NCBI GenBank assembly: GCA_046340555.1
Contig: JBKDSL010000042.1
Location: 1 to 17,158, forward strand
Direction of reading: 5' to 3'
Origin: JALRAP01 sp046340555
GTDB taxonomy: Bacteria > Bacteroidota > Bacteroidia > AKYH767-A > OLB10
Length of the DNA: 17,158 nt
Each line of letters starts with the position of its first letter. Within the stretch, counting starts at the first letter, position 1. A program made the translations under genes and the position numbers. The notes below the pieces were generated by a model. The model was not told where the DNA came from and ran no database searches. It saw nothing but the letters and a program-made list of their open reading frames with translations. Positions 5,925-14,726 of the stretch are shown piece after piece.

Positions 5925-7676
5925 CTATTGATCAGGGCCTTTGCGAGTCAAAAATATCTCCATGCTAGGATTTTGAAAAACCAACTCATTCAGGTAAGCC
6001 AACGTGTCAATCGTGTCCTTTGAATCTAATCCCCCTTTCAGTCGAAGTCGGTAATGATCCACTTCAGCCAAATACATCTTTTGACCAATGGAATCCACCA
6101 GATGTATGAAATGCAAATGTGTTCCATTGGTGGCACGATAGCTCAATGCCGGCACCCACATGCCCTCCGTATTATACGCAACATGGATTACAGCATCTGA
6201 CGCCGTATGTTTTCCAATCCATTCAAAACCCTCGCGCATGGCCGAATCATAATTCCGCTTACTGTCTATTATGCCATCCAAATAACGATCCCAGCAATTG
6301 TATAAAGCCACCACCAGCGCTATAGCGCCCAAAGATGTTATCACGACTTTCCGCCGCACTGAAAAATAAACCTTCATATCCTCAACCATCAAACAGATCC
6401 AAATTCCCATAGGAACTACATAAAAATACATCACCCGTTCAGGATACAGAAGCTCTGATAACGGAAGCACCCAGTAACCTGTATTGATGATCAAAACGAA
6501 AAGCAGCAAGGCTATTCCTAAAACCATTCCCAAGCCATGGAATCTTTTTCGGAACAACATCCACATTAAACAGATCGATGCTGCTATTACGGTCAGGTCC
6601 GACAAACCGAACTTCAACTCGCCAAGCAAATGAAATGCATTCGTAAAAAAATCGCCGCCGCCAACGTAGTTCATCATCCGGTGTTGCCAATTCCAAATCA
6701 TCTTCGACAACTCAGGTGATGTATTGCCATCCATTCTCAACACAAATGGCATCAGACAAATTGATGCTACCAACGCAGCAATTCCCAAAGTTTTCACAAG
6801 GAAAATCCACGATGGCCTAAAAAGCCAAATCCAATAACCAACAAGTCCCACACACAAATAAAGCCCTGTATAAGCAGGAATTAGGTGTGTTAGAACAGCC
6901 GAACACCATGAGACGGTTCCCATGATAAAAAACAAATAAGATCTCTCACGTAAGGCATAACCGATGAATGCGATGGCGCAAAAAACCAAGCCCAAGGATA
7001 AGACGCTTGGTGTGCCTCCCCAGTTAACCACATATTGCAATGAACGGTGAAACCAGAAAACTACCATGGCAACCACAAAGGCCGTTCGAGCAGACGCAAA
7101 AAGTGTCAAGAAAAAAGCTAAACCACAAATAGCGACGAGATATGAAATTGCCGTTGCGATTGAAAGGCCCTCCATCAACCAATCCGGGTTGAACAATGCA
7201 CATGTAGCCGATATAAAATGGAACCCTGCACTATATGAACCAAACTGTTCAACCGGAAGCAATGGATTGTATGTTCCTGGCAACCCTTGTTGCTCCATTA
7301 TCAACCTGGTTACATATCCATGCATGGCAATGTCGCACCCTGGAAGCATCTGCGAAAACACGTAGCCCGAAAAATATGGAAGCGAACAAACTCCGATCAA
7401 CAACCAATCTGTTTTAGCAAGTCGGGGTTTTTTGAAACCTGATTTGAAAGCATATGCCAATAAAAAAATGCAAGCCAAAGACAGGGCCCATTTAGCCGGC
7501 AATTTAAAAAGTGCTGCTAGATAAAACAGGCATATCCAACAAGCTAGTGCAAAAGTTGATGCTGCAAATCCCTTGGTTAGAACATCCTTGCCCGGGACTT
7601 TATCCCACAAATAAATTGCCAGCAAAACAATTCCAAGAAACGCAACAAGAAAGGGTATTACCTTGGCTATTAACAT
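5925..7676 (-). CDS. Polytopic GT-C-like membrane protein
   Basis: A 583-residue protein with about a dozen hydrophobic membrane segments between residues 1 and about 470, then a soluble C-terminal part of roughly 110 residues. The first large loop contains an acidic motif, LPGCDIAMHGYVTRL (Asp and His at about 115 and 119). A catalytic Asp in the first extracytoplasmic loop, many membrane helices and a trailing soluble domain are the general plan of GT-C glycosyltransferases that use lipid-linked sugars. By overall plan it is likely a sugar transferase for glycans or surface proteins, but I cannot place it in a named family. It stands alone: the tRNA gene lies beyond its 3' end, and the next gene upstream is divergent (start codons 252 bases apart). 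The 3' flank has only an AT-rich hairpin (about 5898-5911). Confidence 0.75.
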   Translation of the reverse strand: MLIAKVIPFLVAFLGIVLLAIYLWDKVPGKDVLTKGFAASTFALACWICLFYLAALFKLPAKWALSLACIFLLAYAFKSGFKKPRLAKTDWLLIGVCSLPYFSGYVFSQMLPGCDIAMHGYVTRLIMEQQGLPGTYNPLLPVEQFGSYSAGFHFISATCALFNPDWLMEGLSIATAISYLVAICGLAFFLTLFASARTAFVVAMVVFWFHRSLQYVVNWGGTPSVLSLGLVFCAIAFIGYALRERSYLFFIMGTVSWCSAVLTHLIPAYTGLYLCVGLVGYWIWLFRPSWIFLVKTLGIAALVASICLMPFVLRMDGNTSPELSKMIWNWQHRMMNYVGGGDFFTNAFHLLGELKFGLSDLTVIAASICLMWMLFRKRFHGLGMVLGIALLLFVLIINTGYWVLPLSELLYPERVMYFYVVPMGIWICLMVEDMKVYFSVRRKVVITSLGAIALVVALYNCWDRYLDGIIDSKRNYDSAMREGFEWIGKHTASDAVIHVAYNTEGMWVPALSYRATNGTHLHFIHLVDSIGQKMYLAEVDHYRLRLKGGLDSKDTIDTLAYLNELVFQNPSMEIFLTRKGPDQ

Positions 7677-7928
7677 TGGTTTCCAACGGTATTCATGGTT
7701 GTGAAATTAGGAAACTGCCAGATACCTCATCCATATAATGCGCTAACTAGGTCGAATCACATAGATATCCTCGAAAGCCCCACGGTGCACACAAATCCCA
7801 TGAGCAACCGCTTTTCTGCATCTTGAACTGAAAAATTCGGAAAAGACTTCATTTTTCCATACCTTGCAGGCTGATTACCAATGTCGTGGCACCTTGCTGT
7901 ACCCGCCACGCATTACAACTGCTGCAAC

Positions 7929-9962
7929 ATGAAACGTTTAGCCCTATGGTTGGCAATGATGCTACCTTTCATAGCATCCGCCCAAACGACCCTAACTACC
8001 GGCGACCTTGCCGTAATCGCCCACAATAACGATAACACCGACCAAATAGTGCTCGTTTCTATGGCACCTATTGCTCAAGGAACCGTTATCTATTTAACCG
8101 ACAACGCCTGGACAGGCAGTGCGCTCTCCAATGTGGAAGGCACCTGGACCTACACCTTCCCTGCCAACTTGAATGCCGGCACACGCATCAGCATCACCCC
8201 TACATCCGTTGGCTTAACCTCGGTTGGAACTTGGGATCTCTCCACTTCCGGCGACCAGATTTTCATTTATCAAGGCTCGGCAACCAGCCCATCCTTCATT
8301 TATGGTTTCAGCAGCCGGGCATGGGTAAGCAGCAGTCCAAACCTGAATACCTCCCTGCTGCCTTCTACCCTTACGAATGGAAAAACAGCGCGCGACTTCT
8401 CCACCGAAATCGATAACGGCTACTACAACGCCACTTCAACATCCGGTACCAAGGATTTCATCCTGACACAAATCGGCACCACCACCAAATGGACGCGTAG
8501 CAACAACCGCTACTCATCGTTCCCGAATATCACATTCAGCGTTTCTGTGGTAACCAATTCGGGCGAACCAACCACACAGCCTACCAACTTCAGTTCATCA
8601 TACGTTCTCACTTGGTCGTATAACGTGAATTGGACAGCCGCTTTTCCTGCATGTGATGGCTATTTGGTGCTACGCTCCGACAATGGCTCAGCGGTAAGCG
8701 GTTCTCCAGTTGATGGCGTGAATTATGCCATCGGCGATCAATTAGGAAACGCCAAGGTGGCCTACGTAGGCGGCGCTAACGGCTTCAACCAAAAAGGCGG
8801 TGTGGTGGCGTCTAGCAACTACACCTACGCCGTGTTCGCCTACAATGGCACAGGTGCGTCACGCAACTACAGGCAAACATCGCCCCTAACAGGCGGCGTA
8901 AGCACACCAGCCACCGGAGAGGGCTCTTACTACATCAACATCAATCCTAGCGCCACTAGCTTCATTTCCGACCTACAAAACCGTATCCGAAATCCATACA
9001 CCATTGTTGACTACGCCCTATTCGACGAAACCATGGTGGCCAACTTCGCTTTCACAGATACAACGGCCGGCAAAAAAATGGCAACATGTGTTTATTCGGG
9101 GGAGCGTGTTTTGTATACTCCACCATTTGCCTGGACACCCAACACACCTTTCAGTCGAGAGCATACCTGGTGTCAGAGCTGGATGCCTTCTACCAGTAGT
9201 TTGTTGCCAGAATATGCAGACCAACACCATCTGTTTGTGGTAAACCAAAACCTAGCCAATGCCGTTCGCAGCAATCACCCATTGGGTGAAGTGGTGAATG
9301 TAACTTCGTCATACCTGCAAGGTTCATATGGATCCGATGCGGGTGGAAACCTCGTTTATGAGCCTCGTGAATCACATAAAGGCAATGCCGCACGTTCTTT
9401 GTTATACATGTCGCTTCGATACAATGGTGTGAATGGGCTTGATTGGACGTTCAACCGACTGAACAACTTTATCCTGCCATCATTGAACGAAGATCCCCAA
9501 GATTTACAGTTGCTATTGCAATGGCACCTTCAAGATCCACCTGATGCCGAGGAAATCGCTCGCAATGATTACATCCAAAGCATACAAGGCAACCGAAATC
9601 CGTTCATTGATCGTCCAACCTGGATCAACTTCATCGACTTCACTAATCTGAGCTACATTTCGGGAAACCTCACTTCACTGAACGAAAACAGCCAAGTTGA
9701 ATCCGTACAATTGCATATTTCACCCATGCCGTTTGCAAATTCGTTCGATGCGCAATTGTTATCGGATTCCCGTACTGCTGCACAGATGCGATTGGTGGCT
9801 TATAACGGCCAGGTTGTTTGGAGCCGCAACATAGAATTAATTCCCGGCATGAACCGGCTTTCGGTTTCAGATTTGGAAATTGCCGATGGACTTTATATCT
9901 TGGTGGTGGAAGCGAACGGGTGCGCCTACACACAAAGGCTCGTCAAGGCGCAACCCCGTTAA
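7929..9962 (+). CDS. Secreted multidomain endonuclease I with T9SS sorting domain
   Basis: The start is ATG 7929 (MKRLALWLAMMLPFIASAQ, a signal peptide); an in-frame ATG 16 codons upstream would put a polar stretch in front of it. The mature 677-residue precursor has four parts. Residues about 20-215 are a beta-rich N-terminal domain starting TTLTTGDLAVIAHNNDNTDQ, a type often found before secreted hydrolase domains in Bacteroidota. About 220-330 looks fibronectin-III-like. About 332-580 is an endonuclease I (EndA-like) domain with FSREHTW (candidate catalytic His412), DQHHL (433-434), RSNHPLG, YEPRESHKGNAAR and a closing GNRNPFIDRP. About 592-677 is a T9SS tail. It should degrade extracellular DNA or RNA for nutrients or biofilm control. 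A DoxX gene follows 2 bp later. No exact TAnnTTTG box is seen; TACCTTGC at 7860-7867 is a weak candidate. Confidence 0.92.
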   Translation: MKRLALWLAMMLPFIASAQTTLTTGDLAVIAHNNDNTDQIVLVSMAPIAQGTVIYLTDNAWTGSALSNVEGTWTYTFPANLNAGTRISITPTSVGLTSVGTWDLSTSGDQIFIYQGSATSPSFIYGFSSRAWVSSSPNLNTSLLPSTLTNGKTARDFSTEIDNGYYNATSTSGTKDFILTQIGTTTKWTRSNNRYSSFPNITFSVSVVTNSGEPTTQPTNFSSSYVLTWSYNVNWTAAFPACDGYLVLRSDNGSAVSGSPVDGVNYAIGDQLGNAKVAYVGGANGFNQKGGVVASSNYTYAVFAYNGTGASRNYRQTSPLTGGVSTPATGEGSYYININPSATSFISDLQNRIRNPYTIVDYALFDETMVANFAFTDTTAGKKMATCVYSGERVLYTPPFAWTPNTPFSREHTWCQSWMPSTSSLLPEYADQHHLFVVNQNLANAVRSNHPLGEVVNVTSSYLQGSYGSDAGGNLVYEPRESHKGNAARSLLYMSLRYNGVNGLDWTFNRLNNFILPSLNEDPQDLQLLLQWHLQDPPDAEEIARNDYIQSIQGNRNPFIDRPTWINFIDFTNLSYISGNLTSLNENSQVESVQLHISPMPFANSFDAQLLSDSRTAAQMRLVAYNGQVVWSRNIELIPGMNRLSVSDLEIADGLYILVVEANGCAYTQRLVKAQPR

Positions 9963-9964
9963 AG

Positions 9965-10399
9965 ATGTTACTACGCGAAATATCCACTACCGACCAGTCG
10001 AGAACCACCATTCTCATACGCCTAGTGGTAGGGGCCGTTTTTCTTTCTGAGGGTATTCAAAAATTCCTATTCGAAGAGTTACGTGGCTCGGGCAGGTTTG
10101 AAAAAATCGGCTTGCCCTCTCCAGAATTATTAGGTCCCATCGTAGGCGGCACTGAAATCGTTTGTGGCATTTTGATACTGCTCGGGCTTTACACGCGTTT
10201 AGCGGTTATTCCCATCATCATCATCATGTTGGTGGCCTTTTTCACAACCAAATCACAACTGTTGGCCGAGAAGGGATTTTGGGAGATGCTCCATGGTAGT
10301 CGAACCGATTGGTCGATGCTTTTATGCAGCATCTTCTTGTTGGTGAAAGGCAGCGGAGGCTTTTCTGTTGACCATAGCCGCATGCGAGCGAGGTTTTGA
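9965..10399 (+). CDS. DoxX family membrane protein
   Basis: A 144-residue protein with four hydrophobic helices and the DoxX signature in the first two (RLVVGAVFLSEGIQKFLF and PIVGGTEIVCGILILLGLYTR). Start ATG 9965 lies 2 bp after the nuclease stop codon, so translational coupling is likely; the frame is open further upstream but only inside the nuclease gene. DoxX proteins are small inner-membrane proteins linked in some bacteria to oxidative stress or quinone redox reactions; the specific role here is not inferable. It converges with arsC, 12 bp away, and the two genes share a short AT-rich hairpin (10395-10416) rather than a clear terminator. Confidence 0.88.
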   Translation: MLLREISTTDQSRTTILIRLVVGAVFLSEGIQKFLFEELRGSGRFEKIGLPSPELLGPIVGGTEIVCGILILLGLYTRLAVIPIIIIMLVAFFTTKSQLLAEKGFWEMLHGSRTDWSMLLCSIFLLVKGSGGFSVDHSRMRARF

Positions 10400-10411
10400 T
10401 TTTTCCGTCAA

Positions 10412-10816
10412 TCAAAGCTGCAGTGATGCCGCCCAGTTCTTGATTTTATCTCGTACTTCACGGAAACCTTGCCATACATGATCTTCGCTCCCTGTCAATT
10501 TCGCAGGGTCTGTAAATGGTTGATGGATTTTTGTGGTGCCTCCTGGAAAAACCGGACAGCGATCGGCAGCGTTATCGCAAACCGTTACTACCAAATCGAA
10601 GAAGATATGTGCATACTCGTCCACATGATTCGAGGTATGATGCGAGATATCGAAGCCGTCCTCCAGCAGTACTTGTACAGCGCGCGGGTTGAGTCCATGG
10701 GTTTCTACACCAGCACTGAAAACCTGCGCATGGTTTCCATGATAATGGCGCACATAAGCCTCAGCCATCTGACTACGGCAACTGTTACCTGTGCACAGGA
10801 TCAAAACGTTTTTCAT
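10412..10816 (-). CDS. arsC: Arsenate reductase, thioredoxin-coupled LMW-phosphatase type
   Basis: A 134-residue cytoplasmic enzyme that reduces arsenate to arsenite. The start is ATG 10816 (MKNVLILCTGNSCRS), which overlaps the acr3 stop as ATGA. The P-loop CTGNSCR gives catalytic Cys8, with Cys13 and Arg14. The redox pair Cys80 and Cys87 lies in TVCDNAADRCP, the same spacing as the Cys82/Cys89 pair of the thioredoxin-coupled ArsC type, so Cys8, Cys80 and Cys87 can form the disulfide cascade. The Asp of the DP motif (FTDPAKL) is also present. It is the last gene of the ars operon and makes the substrate exported by Acr3. All key residues are present. Confidence 0.95.
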   Translation of the reverse strand: MKNVLILCTGNSCRSQMAEAYVRHYHGNHAQVFSAGVETHGLNPRAVQVLLEDGFDISHHTSNHVDEYAHIFFDLVVTVCDNAADRCPVFPGGTTKIHQPFTDPAKLTGSEDHVWQGFREVRDKIKNWAASLQL

Positions 10817-11847
10817 GCGTGATACCATTTTTGTTTCATCCACAACGCGGCACGCACCAGCAGTATAAGCGCTGGCACTTCCACCAACGGGCCGATCACT
10901 CCTGTGAATGCCTGTGGTGATGCAATGCCGAACACTGCGATGGATACAGCTATAGCCAACTCAAAGTTATTGCCGGTGGCAGTAAAAGCGATGGCGGTGT
11001 TTTTATCGTAAGACAATCCGCTCCATTTGCCGATAGCGAACGAAATGAAGAACATGAGTATGAAGTAAATCATCAATGGAATGGCAATCATCAAAACATC
11101 CATCGGCAACTGAATGATCATGTCTCCCTTAAGACTGAACATGTATACGATGGTAAACAACAATGCATACAACGTAATCGGCGAGATGGCTGGCACGAAA
11201 ACGCGGTTGTACCATTCGATTCCCTTTTGGGAGATGAGCCATTTGCGGCTGAAAAACCCCATGGCAAATGGAAAACCCAAATAGATGAGCACGCTGGTGG
11301 CGATGTCGGATACCGATACTTGTATGTCGATGGATTGCATGCCCATCCACGAGGGAACCACATTCAGGAAAAACCAGGCATACGCGCTATACGTTAGAAT
11401 CTGGAAAAGGCTATTCATGGCTACCAGCATGGCACCTTGTTCGCGGTTGCCCCCTGCCAAATCATTCCAAACGATCACCATGGCAATACATCGTGCAATG
11501 CCAATCAGAATCAGACCCGACATATAACCAGGATGGTCGTGCAGAAACACAACAGCCAACACGAACATCAGCAGCGGCCCCGCCACCCAATTAAGTAAAA
11601 TGGAAAGCCACATGGTTTTACTGTCGCGGAAAGCTGCAGGAAGCAGCGAATAGTCGACCTTGGCCAAGGGTGGAAACATCATCAAAATCAATCCTGCAGC
11701 CAATGGTATGTTGGTGGTTCCCATGGTTACGCTTTCACTGATGACGTGGATACCCGGGAATAGATAGCCCAACAATACTCCTAGCGCCATGGCGAGAAAG
11801 ATCCAAAGCGTAAGGTAGCGGTCGAGGAACTTAAGCCGTGGTTTCAT
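10813..11847 (-). CDS. acr3: Arsenite efflux permease, ACR3 family
   Basis: A 344-residue inner-membrane carrier with ten expected helices. The start is ATG 11847 (MKPRLKFLDRYLTLWIFLAM), which matches the usual ACR3 N-terminus; the open frame extends a few codons upstream into the neighbouring gene. The signature GIARCIAMVIVWNDLAGGNREQ region places the essential Cys at residue 120, and IGPLVEVPALILL near the C-terminus holds the conserved Glu. It exports arsenite using the proton motive force. It starts 5 bp after the DUF6428 stop and overlaps arsC by 4 bases, so the ars genes are translated as a unit. Confidence 0.95.
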   Translation of the reverse strand: MKPRLKFLDRYLTLWIFLAMALGVLLGYLFPGIHVISESVTMGTTNIPLAAGLILMMFPPLAKVDYSLLPAAFRDSKTMWLSILLNWVAGPLLMFVLAVVFLHDHPGYMSGLILIGIARCIAMVIVWNDLAGGNREQGAMLVAMNSLFQILTYSAYAWFFLNVVPSWMGMQSIDIQVSVSDIATSVLIYLGFPFAMGFFSRKWLISQKGIEWYNRVFVPAISPITLYALLFTIVYMFSLKGDMIIQLPMDVLMIAIPLMIYFILMFFISFAIGKWSGLSYDKNTAIAFTATGNNFELAIAVSIAVFGIASPQAFTGVIGPLVEVPALILLVRAALWMKQKWYHA

Positions 11848-11852
11848 ACGAA

Positions 11853-12323
11853 TCAGCAGCAGCCACCACCTGGTGTACAACAGGAATTTGATCCTCCCAA
11901 ATCAGCCATGGCGATTTTGGTTTTCGTTTCCGGGATGCCGCAGCTGTTGGGTGCCAAGCAATCTGTTTGTAATGGTTGGAGATGAAAGTACCGGCCATCG
12001 AATGAAAGGCCGAAAATTCCAATAGTAGATTCCTGGTATTCTAATTCCACATCCAAATCCGCCTTCAAGATATTCGATTCATAGCCTTCAATGATGGATA
12101 GTAGTTTTTCGGATGTAAGTCGATGATCGAAGTCCTGTGCCACCCAAACTTGGAAGGTGATCCGTTCTTCTTTGCGCAAGGTTCCGCCACAATCGACAAA
12201 CGTTTTAACCTTGTGTCCCGCCTCCGTGATGTGGTAATGTGAGGGGATGGGATTACCATCCAGATGCAAGATAACCGGGTGCGTGGTTAGTGCGAGTGCT
12301 TTTTTGAATTCAGATAGTATCAT
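11853..12323 (-). CDS. DUF6428 family protein, Cys-rich tail, ars operon partner
   Basis: A 156-residue soluble protein with no signal peptide. Start ATG 12323 (MILSEFKKALAL) is the first Met that leaves the arsR gene; longer frames run into arsR. The body carries SHYHITEAG (residues 28-36), FVDCGGTLR (Cys45) and AQDFDHRLT. The end has DCLAPNSCGIPE (Cys122, Cys128) and the final SCCTPGGGCC (Cys148, 149, 155, 156). This matches what I know as DUF6428, a family seen in Bacteroidota arsenic operons; no biochemical role is known to me. The clustered thiols suggest that it binds arsenite or another soft metal and may pass it to Acr3. It sits between arsR and acr3 with gaps of 10 and 5 bases. Confidence 0.85.
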   Translation of the reverse strand: MILSEFKKALALTTHPVILHLDGNPIPSHYHITEAGHKVKTFVDCGGTLRKEERITFQVWVAQDFDHRLTSEKLLSIIEGYESNILKADLDVELEYQESTIGIFGLSFDGRYFHLQPLQTDCLAPNSCGIPETKTKIAMADLGGSNSCCTPGGGCC

Positions 12324-12333
12324 GGTTTTAGTT

Positions 12334-12666
12334 TTAACAACATTTTTGGTCTTGTCGCTCCAGCTGTCCTGAGACCTTGTCAAGGAAAGCCATTAATTGT
12401 CGAATCGATTTTCGGTCGATGCAGTAACAGGTCGCGGTTCCTTCGACGGTACCGATAATGACACCTGCGTTTCCCATGGCTTTGAGGTGTTGCGATACGG
12501 TAGATTGCGCCAGTGGTAACTCGCTCACCAGCTCGCCGCACTGACAGGTGTCGGACTTGGCCAGCTGTTCAATAATGGCTATTCGAGCAGGGTGGGCCAA
12601 GGCTTGAAACAAAGCGGCTACCCGTAAAGTCTTTTCGGTGTAATCTTCGGTTTTGGTGGCGCCCAT
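12334..12666 (-). CDS. arsR: Arsenic-responsive repressor, ArsR/SmtB family
   Basis: A 110-residue winged-helix repressor. FQALAHPARIAIIEQL is the typical ArsR opening, the recognition helix is AQSTVSQHLKAM, and the wing follows in GVIIGTVEGTATCYCI. Cys41 and Cys43 in DTCQCGELV lie at the start of the DNA-binding helices, where classical ArsR binds As(III). Extra Cys occur in the wing (CYC) and at the very end (CC, 109-110). Binding of arsenite should release it from the palindrome at 12679-12694, so the operon is autoregulated. First gene of the operon. Confidence 0.95.
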   Translation of the reverse strand: MGATKTEDYTEKTLRVAALFQALAHPARIAIIEQLAKSDTCQCGELVSELPLAQSTVSQHLKAMGNAGVIIGTVEGTATCYCIDRKSIRQLMAFLDKVSGQLERQDQKCC

Positions 12667-12678
12667 GGATTTTTATTT

Positions 12679-12694
12679 ATCGCAATATTACGAT
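12679..12694. promoter_or_regulatory. Probable ArsR operator
   Basis: ATCGCAATATTACGAT is an imperfect 16-base palindrome (7 of 8 half-site positions pair). It starts 12 bases upstream of the arsR start codon and covers the -7 box of the promoter. Size and AT-rich core resemble ArsR-type operators, though binding is not shown by sequence alone. Confidence 0.6.
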
Positions 12695-12714
12695 ATTTTA
12701 ATCCGATTTCCAAA
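12683..12714 (-). promoter_or_regulatory. ars operon promoter
   Basis: Minus-strand TAATATTG (12690-12683) differs from TAnnTTTG at one base. A perfect TTTG -33 box (12714-12711) lies 20 bases upstream. The -7 box sits inside the palindrome, so repressor binding would block RNA polymerase. The leader would be very short. Confidence 0.55.
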
Positions 12715-12722
12715 TCCTAACG

Positions 12723-12753
12723 AAAAAAGGCCGCAGGAAGTGTTCCTGCGGCC
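12723..12753 (-). terminator. Strong rho-independent terminator of the choice-of-anchor I gene
   Basis: GGCCGCAGGAA (12729-12739) and TTCCTGCGGCC (12743-12753) form a perfect 11-bp, GC-rich stem with a 3-base loop. On the minus strand it is followed by TTTTTT (12728-12723). It lies 27 bases after the stop codon at 12780 and insulates the ars promoter. Confidence 0.92.
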
Positions 12754-12779
12754 TCGATTTTGAAAAAAGTGAGCGTTTT

Positions 12780-14726
12780 TTATCTGCTAACAGCTACCTT
12801 AGTGGAGTGCATGGTGCCATCCGATTGCATGAGTACAACTTGATACAATCCAGCATTCATATCCGTTAGGCTTACGCGCTGATTTTGGTTTGCTGAGAAA
12901 TCCAATCCCTGAATCTCCTTCACTACACGACCTGCGATATCGATGACCATCAATCGGCCAGATTTGGTCTCGGAATTCAACATTCGCACATTTATATAAT
13001 CACCTGCTGGATTAGGTGCTAAGGACAGCATTGACACCTGCTCTTCGGATACGCGTGCAGACGATGAACACGACCCCAAAGTAGCTCCACTTGCCAGGTA
13101 ATTGGTGAGTTGGGTTTGATTGATGCACTCGGTTACACCGTTGTTACAAACACTAACCAATAGGTTACCGCACGAATAGTCGGTTTCGTATATGGAAATC
13201 GAGCCACTGATCTCATTCGAAACCAAGAGCAAATTTTTGCCATTGGGACTCTCGGCTGCTTGTATAAACAATAAGCCCTCTGGACCCAAATCAGCAGGAT
13301 AAGCAGCAGCAGGGGTTATGGCGAAATCACGGGTATTGATATAATCAACAAACACAGGAGCATAAGGATCGGTAATATCGAAAGTCATGACCCCACCGAT
13401 ACGTTCCAATCCAAGAAACAAATAGGTGCGACCAAGAATCCTAGCCAAGGTCAAACCTTCGGGCTCGGGACCTTTGTCATCACTGCGGTTTTTAAACGTG
13501 TTGTTGCTGTTGGATGCGTTGAAGCGCGTGGGATACATTGCGGCTGTGTATTGCTCAATCATATCGCCACTGTCGAACACCAGTTGTCCTGCTGCATTCC
13601 AAATAGAAAACGACCTTGCGCCGAAACTGTACAATTCATCATAATCGCCATCTCCATCGGTGTCGCCCATGGATTTGGAAATATTCAGGCGACCCAATTG
13701 TGCATCGGTTCTCAAGGTAGCACGATTGGGGAAAGTAACCGAGTCAAGAGTAATGGAATTCATCCGAGCCGCCTCAACAAAGGTGGTGTATTCGCGTGCA
13801 TCACCTTCGTTGGCAGTTACGATGAATGGCTGACCCAAATAGTTGTAAGAGACAGCTGCATCGGGTTGATACATTCCTTTTACTGGCCAGGTGTTGATCA
13901 AAACAGATCCCGAGCGGTCGGATGCATCCATTCCGTTGCCAGCCACATTATGGTCTTTGAAACCAAGCGGCCAAACCCTTACGATGCGTTTAGTGGCGAG
14001 ATTTACTTCCGCCATGGCATTGTTCTCTTGTAAAGTAACCCATGCCTTTTGGCTGTTCTTGGAAACCGCAACATACTCGGGCTCCATATCCTGAGCAAAG
14101 TTGGCATTTGGACCATATGCTCTTACTCCAGAAACTCCGGTTGTGTTGTATGCTGAAAAATCCAACAAAGTGACATGCGTTTGATTCAATGTCGCAATCT
14201 GTTGTACGGAATCAATAACGGCTATAACACCTATAGGGTCTATTGTATAGTCGGCGCTTGGCTCACCCTCGCATGCCACTACCAACTTGCTGCCGTTTGG
14301 AGTAAAAGTCAACATATCAGGCAGGGCTCCTACCGTGACTTGGTTCATGTAATTTCCGTTCGCATCAAAAAAAATGACCTTGCCGTTATCGGTTTTAACC
14401 AATCCTTCAACAGCAGCAGCCAAAGTTCCGTTTTTGAAATCAACGCTATTGGCTTTACCGCCAAATGATGTCATACTAATGGAAGAAATTAATGATGGAG
14501 TCGAAGGGTCCGAAAGGTTAATGATGTCAATATTTCCATTGCTTCCGTTTACCGAAAAAAGGCGTTGCGAAACCGGATCGTAACAAGCGATTTCAGTTGC
14601 GCCTTGGTCGAATGATCCGGTATAGTATCGGCCAATGAAGCGAAGGTCGACCGGTTGCTGTGCAAATGATGGGCCTGCAGCACATAGGGATGCGATCAAT
14701 ACCGCGTTTTTAAAGATGTTTCTCAT
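12780..14726 (-). CDS. Secreted choice-of-anchor I protein with T9SS sorting domain
   Basis: A 648-residue precursor. Residues 1-23 are a signal peptide (MRNIFKNAVLIASLCAAGPSFAQ). Residues about 30-520 are a beta-propeller-like choice-of-anchor I domain. Characteristic stretches are the early GATEIACYDPVSQRLFSVNG, the Asp-rich calcium-type loop GDTDGDGDYDELYSFGARSF at about 350-370, and GPEPEGLTLARI near 419. A short segment with four Cys (about 518-557) precedes the T9SS tail from about residue 560 (LAPNPAGDYINVRM ... STKVAVSR). The family is often encoded with phosphatases or nucleases, but no enzymatic residues can be assigned with certainty; a role as a surface esterase-like or binding protein is possible. 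A strong terminator follows. The start at ATG 14726 gives a normal signal peptide. Confidence 0.88.
   Translation of the reverse strand: MRNIFKNAVLIASLCAAGPSFAQQPVDLRFIGRYYTGSFDQGATEIACYDPVSQRLFSVNGSNGNIDIINLSDPSTPSLISSISMTSFGGKANSVDFKNGTLAAAVEGLVKTDNGKVIFFDANGNYMNQVTVGALPDMLTFTPNGSKLVVACEGEPSADYTIDPIGVIAVIDSVQQIATLNQTHVTLLDFSAYNTTGVSGVRAYGPNANFAQDMEPEYVAVSKNSQKAWVTLQENNAMAEVNLATKRIVRVWPLGFKDHNVAGNGMDASDRSGSVLINTWPVKGMYQPDAAVSYNYLGQPFIVTANEGDAREYTTFVEAARMNSITLDSVTFPNRATLRTDAQLGRLNISKSMGDTDGDGDYDELYSFGARSFSIWNAAGQLVFDSGDMIEQYTAAMYPTRFNASNSNNTFKNRSDDKGPEPEGLTLARILGRTYLFLGLERIGGVMTFDITDPYAPVFVDYINTRDFAITPAAAYPADLGPEGLLFIQAAESPNGKNLLLVSNEISGSISIYETDYSCGNLLVSVCNNGVTECINQTQLTNYLASGATLGSCSSSARVSEEQVSMLSLAPNPAGDYINVRMLNSETKSGRLMVIDIAGRVVKEIQGLDFSANQNQRVSLTDMNAGLYQVVLMQSDGTMHSTKVAVSR

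Noticed and set aside
10395..10416. Hairpin TTTGATT/AATCAAA between convergent doxX and arsC as a bidirectional terminator
   Set aside because: The stem is short and AT-rich and no T-run follows on either strand; too weak to call.
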